A stretch of DNA of 64,000 nt. Origin: Streptomyces erythrochromogenes. Lineage in GTDB: Bacteria > Actinomycetota > Actinomycetes > Streptomycetales > Streptomycetaceae. Below are positions 59,930 to 64,000 of this stretch, piece by piece (positions within the stretch are counted from its first letter, which is position 1; every line of letters begins with the position of its first letter). Under the pieces are notes generated by a model that searched no databases, was not told the origin of the DNA, and saw only the letters and a program-made list of their open reading frames with translations. Location: NCBI RefSeq assembly GCF_036170895.1, contig NZ_CP108036.1, positions 3,038,001 to 3,102,000 of the forward strand, given 5' to 3'. The position numbers and the translations under genes were made by a program.

Positions 59930-60835
59930 TCATGGGCGCGCGTGCGCGGATGCGCGCGACAGGGCGAGGACGGTGTGGACGAGGAGGGCGGCCGCGGCGG
60001 CGGGGGCCGCCGCCGGGACCGGGATCAGGGCGAGGGCCAGTGCGGCGGCGACGGGTCCGCGGCGGGATCCGTGCCGCAGCAGCAGCCGGGTCAGGAAGAG
60101 CAGCAGGGCGAGCGGCACGGCCACCGGGAGCGGTGCGCCGGCGAGCGCGGCGGCCCCGGCGGCGGCCCCGATGAAGCCCGCGACGGCCGCGAACAGCAGC
60201 GGGCGGGCCCGGTCGGCGAAGTCCTCCAGGGCGCGGCTCCCGCCGAGCCGGGCCCGGCCCCCGGCCGCGAAGGCCGCGGCGAGCAGGTGCCCGGGGGCGA
60301 CGGCCAGCGCGAGGCCGACCGCGAGGGCGGTGCCGTACCGGTACGCGGCCCAGCCGGCGACGACGGCGGCGAGCAGGTGCGCGAGCCAGGGGAAGCGGCC
60401 CCCGGCGGCCCGCCCCGGCCACACCAGTGCGGCGACGGTGGCGGCGACGGCGGCGGGTCCGGCCCACGCCTGGTCCGCGGCGGCCGCGGATGCGGCGAGG
60501 GCCCCGGGCAGCAGCGCGCAGCCGAAGGCGCGGTAGGCGGAGGGCCCGGCCGGGACCAGGGCCGGCGCGGCGGCGGGCACCTCCCCGCGCGGGCTGCGGG
60601 CGTACAGCTCCTCGGCGAGGGAGAAGACGTCCCGGTGGCGGAAGCGTGCGGCGGTGCGGTCGGTGATGCCGTGGGCCTCCAGCCCGGCGGCGATCTCCAG
60701 GGGGTCCACGGCCCGCTCGCACAGCTCGCGGTGCCGGTGCAGCAGGGCCTTGACGGGATCTCCCGCGGCCCGCCGGCGCACCCTGTCGGCCGCCGGCGAC
60801 GGTGGGGCTGCGGTGTCGGGGTCGACGGTGGTCAT
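59930..60835 (-). CDS. Multi-helix membrane protein of the glycosyltransferase operon
   Basis: The 301-residue protein has a soluble N-terminal segment (about 20-85) with LLHRHRELCERAVDPLEIAA and FRHRDVFSLAEELYARS, then about eight Ala/Leu-rich transmembrane helices. No transporter family can be assigned, and it is too short and differently built to be a standard PelG/Wzx flippase. Its ATG overlaps the glycosyltransferase stop (ATGA), so the two are made together. It may anchor the glycosyltransferase or help export the glycan; this is inference. Confidence 0.8.
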   Translation of the reverse strand: MTTVDPDTAAPPSPAADRVRRRAAGDPVKALLHRHRELCERAVDPLEIAAGLEAHGITDRTAARFRHRDVFSLAEELYARSPRGEVPAAAPALVPAGPSAYRAFGCALLPGALAASAAAADQAWAGPAAVAATVAALVWPGRAAGGRFPWLAHLLAAVVAGWAAYRYGTALAVGLALAVAPGHLLAAAFAAGGRARLGGSRALEDFADRARPLLFAAVAGFIGAAAGAAALAGAPLPVAVPLALLLFLTRLLLRHGSRRGPVAAALALALIPVPAAAPAAAAALLVHTVLALSRASAHARP

Positions 60836-62463
60836 ACGGCGGCCTCCGAGGTCGGGTCCGGTGCGGGCTTGGCCCAGGTCGGGCTGGTCCAGTGCCCTGG
60901 CACCCGCGCCTCCGGGGGCCGGGCGAAGGGGATGCCGCCGCCGTCGGGCCTTTGGGAGCCCTTGGCCAGCAGCCGCAGGTAGATCTCCTGGAAGGCGGCG
61001 ACGTTCTGCTCGACGGTGAACAGCTCCAGGGCACGTGCCCGGGCTGCGGCTCCGAGGCGCTCCGCCCGCTCGGCGTCCCCGAGCAGGGTCAGGCAGGCTT
61101 CGGCGAGCGCCCGGGGGTTGCGCGGCGGGACGACGAGCCCGGTGCCGCCGATGACCTCGCAGACCGCGCCCACGTCGGTGGAGACGGTGGCGCGCCCGCA
61201 GAGCATCGCCTCGGCGAGGGTGATGGGGAAGCCCTCGATCACGGAGGACAGCACGACGACCCGTCCGGCGCCGTACGCCTCGGCCGCGGAGGGGGCCTCC
61301 GGTCCGCCGATCTCCTCGAAGGCGACCGGATTCTCCCCGACGGTGACGCTGTCGGCGGCCTCGTCGGGGAACAGCTGCGCGGCGAGGGAACGGCAGTCGA
61401 CGAGGTAGCCGGGGTCCACCGCCGTGGCGAAGATCCGCAGCCGGGCGCGCGGCTCGGCCCTTCTGACCTCGGCGAAGGCGTGGAGCAGGGCGATGAGGTC
61501 CTTGGCGGGCTCCACCCGGCCGACCCACACGAGCGCATCGGGGTCGCCGCGGTCGGCGGACTCCCCCACGGTGGCGAATCGGTCCGCCTCCATCCCCGGG
61601 TAGACGGTCCGCAGCCGGTCGCGGGTGGCGCCGCACCGCTCCTGCCAGCGCCGGGCGTGGGCGTTGCCGGGGGTCAGGAAGTCGGCCCGGGCGTAGATCT
61701 CGGAGGCCAGCCGCAGGTGGAAGGCGGCGAGCAGGGCCCGTACGGCGGGGCGGGGCTCCTCGCCCCGCCCGACGCCGAGGTGGGACAGGTAGTGGGCGCG
61801 CAGCTGTACCCCGTACTCGGTGACCAGCAGCGGGACCCCGAAGAAGCGTTTGGCCAGCAGACCGGGGAGCGCCGCCACCCCGCCCGCGGTCGCGTGGCAG
61901 ACGTCGACCGCGCCGAGGCCCTCGCCCCGGGCGTCCTCCTCGTACCAGCCGAGGGACAGCGGCCGCAGCATGCGCTCCAGTTCGTCCACGAACTCCAGCA
62001 GGTCTGCCACGTGCGCCGCCTGTACGGTGCGGCTCGCGCCCGGGGCCCGGCAGGCGGCCTCCAGGGCCCGCACCGCGGACTCGGAGCGCAGCGCCGCGTA
62101 GAGCCCGCCCTGTTCGCGGGCGAGGCCGGCGAGCCCGTACAGCCCGGCGGCGAAGGGGTCCGGGGCGCCGGTGCAGATCCCGTGGACCAGCTCCTTGAAG
62201 CAGTCGGCGAACCGTCGGCGCTCACGCCGGGAGTAGGTCCGCCCGTCGTCGGCGGGGGTCCACAGGGGCGCCGTGCGGACGTGGGTGACGTGCTCGGGCA
62301 GCGGGATCCGGGCGCGCTCCTGCTCGGCGCTGCGGCTCAGCGCGTAGAGCTCGAACTCGTGCTGCGGGAGTCCGCGCACGAGCCGGTCGCACCACAGCCT
62401 GGCCTCGCCCGTCGCATACGGATAACCACCTTCCGTGAGCAGTCCGATCCGCACGAGTGGCAC
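60832..62463 (-). CDS. GT4 glycosyltransferase with DUF3492 domain (PelF-like)
   Basis: The 543-residue cytosolic enzyme begins with a DUF3492 segment (VRIGLLTEGGYPYATGEARL, then LPQHEFELYAL), the type found in PelF of Pel exopolysaccharide systems. The GT-B C-terminal half has VWVGRVEPAKDLIALLHAF and IEGFPITLAEAMLCGRATVS, with the EX7E-like catalytic pair. GTG 62463 follows GGAG at seven bases. The product is probably a nucleotide-sugar polymerase or processive transferase. The last 35 residues are Pro-rich. Confidence 0.87.
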   Translation of the reverse strand: MPLVRIGLLTEGGYPYATGEARLWCDRLVRGLPQHEFELYALSRSAEQERARIPLPEHVTHVRTAPLWTPADDGRTYSRRERRRFADCFKELVHGICTGAPDPFAAGLYGLAGLAREQGGLYAALRSESAVRALEAACRAPGASRTVQAAHVADLLEFVDELERMLRPLSLGWYEEDARGEGLGAVDVCHATAGGVAALPGLLAKRFFGVPLLVTEYGVQLRAHYLSHLGVGRGEEPRPAVRALLAAFHLRLASEIYARADFLTPGNAHARRWQERCGATRDRLRTVYPGMEADRFATVGESADRGDPDALVWVGRVEPAKDLIALLHAFAEVRRAEPRARLRIFATAVDPGYLVDCRSLAAQLFPDEAADSVTVGENPVAFEEIGGPEAPSAAEAYGAGRVVVLSSVIEGFPITLAEAMLCGRATVSTDVGAVCEVIGGTGLVVPPRNPRALAEACLTLLGDAERAERLGAAARARALELFTVEQNVAAFQEIYLRLLAKGSQRPDGGGIPFARPPEARVPGHWTSPTWAKPAPDPTSEAAV

Positions 62464-62537
62464 CCCCGATCTCCCGTTCAGGCGGTCGCCGTCGGTCAGG
62501 CGACCCGCCGCGGGAGAACTCAAGCGGATATGCCGAA

Positions 62538-62565
62538 GGCGCGACGGACGGTTGTCCGTCGCGCC
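62538..62565. terminator. Hairpin upstream of the glycosyltransferase gene
   Basis: An 11-bp stem GGCGCGACGGA with its complement and a 6-base loop lies between the ABC ATPase and glycosyltransferase genes, 82 bases downstream of the ATPase stop. It may terminate ATPase transcription; no strong T run follows. Confidence 0.55.
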
Positions 62566-62646
62566 ACCGGAAGGGGTGAAGAGTCGTAACTTTCCCGTAC
62601 GGTTCGCGTTCGAGCACGCTAGAAGTACAGCCCCGAAGGGCCTGAA

Positions 62647-64000
62647 CTAGGCGGTGGCGAAGGCCTCCTGGCGCGACGTGCGGCGTTCCGCGGCCAGCCC
62701 CGGGTCGAGTGCCGGCACGGCGGCCAGCAGTCGGCGCGTGTAGGGGTGGGCCGGACGGTCGTACACCTCGTCCACCGGGCCCTCCTCCACGATCTCGCCG
62801 GCCCGCATGACGGCGACCCTGTCGCTGACCTGCCGGACCACGGCCAGGTCGTGCGCGATGAAGACCAGGGCGATGCCGAACTCCCGCTGGAGTTCCGCCA
62901 GCAGGGCGGTGACCTGCGCCTGCGTGGTCACGTCGAGGGCCGAGACGGGCTCGTCGCAGACGATCAGCCGGGGCCGGGGCGCCAGCGCCCGGGCGATGCC
63001 GACCCGCTGGCGCTGGCCGCCGCTGAACTCGTGCGGGTAGCGGTCGTAGTGCCCGGCCTCCAGCCCGACGCGCTCCAGCAGTTCCCCGACGCGGGCGCGC
63101 AGGGCCGCCTCGTCCCGTTCCCCGGCCGCGCGCAGCGGGTCGGCGACGGACTCGCCGATGGAGCGGCGCGGGTTGAGGGAGGAGACCGGGTCCTGGAAGA
63201 CCATCTGCACCCCGTCCGTGATCCCGGTGGCGGGGACGCCCCCGTGCCGGACCTGGCCGGAGTCGGGCTCCACCAGTCCGACGAGCATCCGCCCGAGCGT
63301 GCTCTTGCCGGAGCCGCTCTCGCCGACGATGCCGAGGGTCTCCCCGGCGCGCACGGCGAGGGACACCCCGGCGACGGCGGCGACCCGGCGCCCGCGCCGG
63401 CCGAACTCCCGGCGCAGTCCGACGGCTTCGACGACGGGCTCGGTGGTGCCGTCCGACGCCGGGGCCGGGGCGGGGTCCGGGGTGCGGCGCGGCCCGTCCA
63501 GCCTCGGCACCGCCGCCAGCAGCGCACGCGTGTACGGCTCGGCCGGTGCGGCCAGCACGGAGGCCACCGGCCCGCGTTCCACGGCGGAGCCGTCCCGCAT
63601 CACCAGCAGCTCGTCCACGCTCTCCGCGGCCACGCCCACGTCGTGGGTGACCAGCAGCAGGCCGAGTCCGCGCTCCTCGCGCAGCCCGTGCAGCAGGTCC
63701 AGGATCTGGGCCTGGACGGTGACGTCCAGCGCGGTGGTCGGCTCGTCGGCGATCAACAGCCGCGGCTCGCAGGCCAGCGCCATCGCGATGAGGGCCCGCT
63801 GCCGCATGCCGCCGCTGAACTCGTGCGGCCGCGCACGGGAGCGGCGCACGGCGTCCGCGATGCCCACCCTGTCGAGCACCTCGACGGCCCGGGCGCGGGC
63901 GGCCCGCCGGGAGGCGCCCGAGTGGATCCGGTGGACCTCGGCGATCTGGTCGCCGATGGCGAGGTACGGGTCCAGGGAGCTGAGCGGGTCCTGGAAGACC
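62647..64000 (-). CDS. Dipeptide/oligopeptide ABC transporter ATPase with two fused nucleotide-binding domains, 5' end outside
   Basis: The visible 450 residues cover most of domain 1 (Q-loop [13 protein letters not shown], signature [16 protein letters not shown], Walker [14 protein letters not shown]-loop LLVTHDVG). All of domain 2 is present (Walker [62 protein letters not shown]). Each domain ends with the oligopeptide-type tail [12 protein letters not shown]. This is a DppD-DppF fusion. The start and the N-terminal Walker A of domain 1 are beyond the right edge. Confidence 0.93.
   Translation of the reverse strand, partial: VFQDPLSSLDPYLAIGDQIAEVHRIHSGASRRAARARAVEVLDRVGIADAVRRSRARPHEFSGGMRQRALIAMALACEPRLLIADEPTTALDVTVQAQILDLLHGLREERGLGLLLVTHDVGVAAESVDELLVMRDGSAVERGPVASVLAAPAEPYTRALLAAVPRLDGPRRTPDPAPAPASDGTTEPVVEAVGLRREFGRRGRRVAAVAGVSLAVRAGETLGIVGESGSGKSTLGRMLVGLVEPDSGQVRHGGVPATGITDGVQMVFQDPVSSLNPRRSIGESVADPLRAAGERDEAALRARVGELLERVGLEAGHYDRYPHEFSGGQRQRVGIARALAPRPRLIVCDEPVSALDVTTQAQVTALLAELQREFGIALVFIAHDLAVVRQVSDRVAVMRAGEIVEEGPVDEVYDRPAHPYTRRLLAAVPALDPGLAAERRTSRQEAFATA

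Noticed and set aside
58041..62463. Calling the cluster a true pel operon
   Set aside because: PelA deacetylase, PelD, PelE and PelG equivalents are not present in the visible sequence; only the DUF3492 transferase and glycosidase-like protein support the analogy.
1..64000. CRISPR arrays, integrases, transposases or prophage genes
   Set aside because: No spaced direct-repeat array and no recombinase or phage motifs were found; base composition is even throughout.

Overview
The window is about 72% GC, with strong third-position GC bias, GTG starts and GTGA/ATGA overlaps. Gene content (SigR/RsrA, WblC, mycoredoxin, HisN, AdnAB, MoeZ, two initiator tRNAs) points to the core chromosome of a Streptomyces or close relative. 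From memory, much of the order is also found around Rv3193c-Rv3228 in Mycobacterium tuberculosis (UPF0182, PDZ protease, zinc metalloprotease, ABC1 kinase, WhiB7, UvrD2, mycoredoxin, NudC, AdnB/AdnA, MGMT-like protein, MoeZ, SigH-type factor, SRAP, AroA, RsgA). Most of this is therefore an old actinobacterial neighbourhood with a few lineage-specific insertions.

Layout. 1-4.5 kb: end of class Ia ribonucleotide reductase (nrdA fragment, nrdB), an AraC/GATase1 regulator, a long RNA-hairpin repeat, peptide deformylase and a TPR protein. 4.6-9.5 kb: two coupled HD-domain membrane proteins, then rsrA-sigR with an autoregulatory SigR promoter, and a hydrolase. 9.5-18.1 kb: SRAP protein, M50-like membrane protein, aroA-rsgA, an SMR exporter convergent with a TetR regulator, hisN, a CBS protein, and the divergent katA/catR pair. 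18.2-20.6 kb: two identical initiator tRNA genes flanking a Sel1-repeat protein. 20.6-33.7 kb: UPF0182 membrane protein, PPA1309 protein, PDZ/Lon-like protease, moaE, an atypical SDR, zinc metalloprotease plus Nudix, three AIM24 proteins (one fused to TerD) and a YgjP-type protease. 33.9-43.3 kb: ThiF-like protein, ABC1 kinase, the wblC operon with a long attenuator leader, uvrD2, mycoredoxin, nudC and an M20 peptidase. 43.3-51.5 kb: the AdnA/AdnB helicase-nuclease and an alkyltransferase-like protein. 51.7-56.7 kb: a kinase-like/flippase fusion, a broken hemY 3' fragment beside an inverted repeat, and a secreted peptidase. 56.8-62.5 kb: moeZ and a small exopolysaccharide-type cluster (DUF3492/PelF-like glycosyltransferase, membrane protein, epimerase, spherulin-4 protein). 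62.6-64 kb: a dipeptide-type ABC ATPase running off the end.

How the genes work together. The strongest regulatory thread is thiol-oxidative stress: promoters matching GGAAT-N18-GTT lie upstream of sigR, the mycoredoxin gene and moeZ. A second thread is ribosome stress: wblC has a 107-codon upstream ORF directly before an intrinsic terminator. DNA repair and genome maintenance (AdnAB, UvrD2, SRAP, ATL, RNR) are over-represented. The polysaccharide cluster at the right is the best candidate for an under-described system, because its enzymes resemble those of the Pel and galactosaminogalactan pathways.
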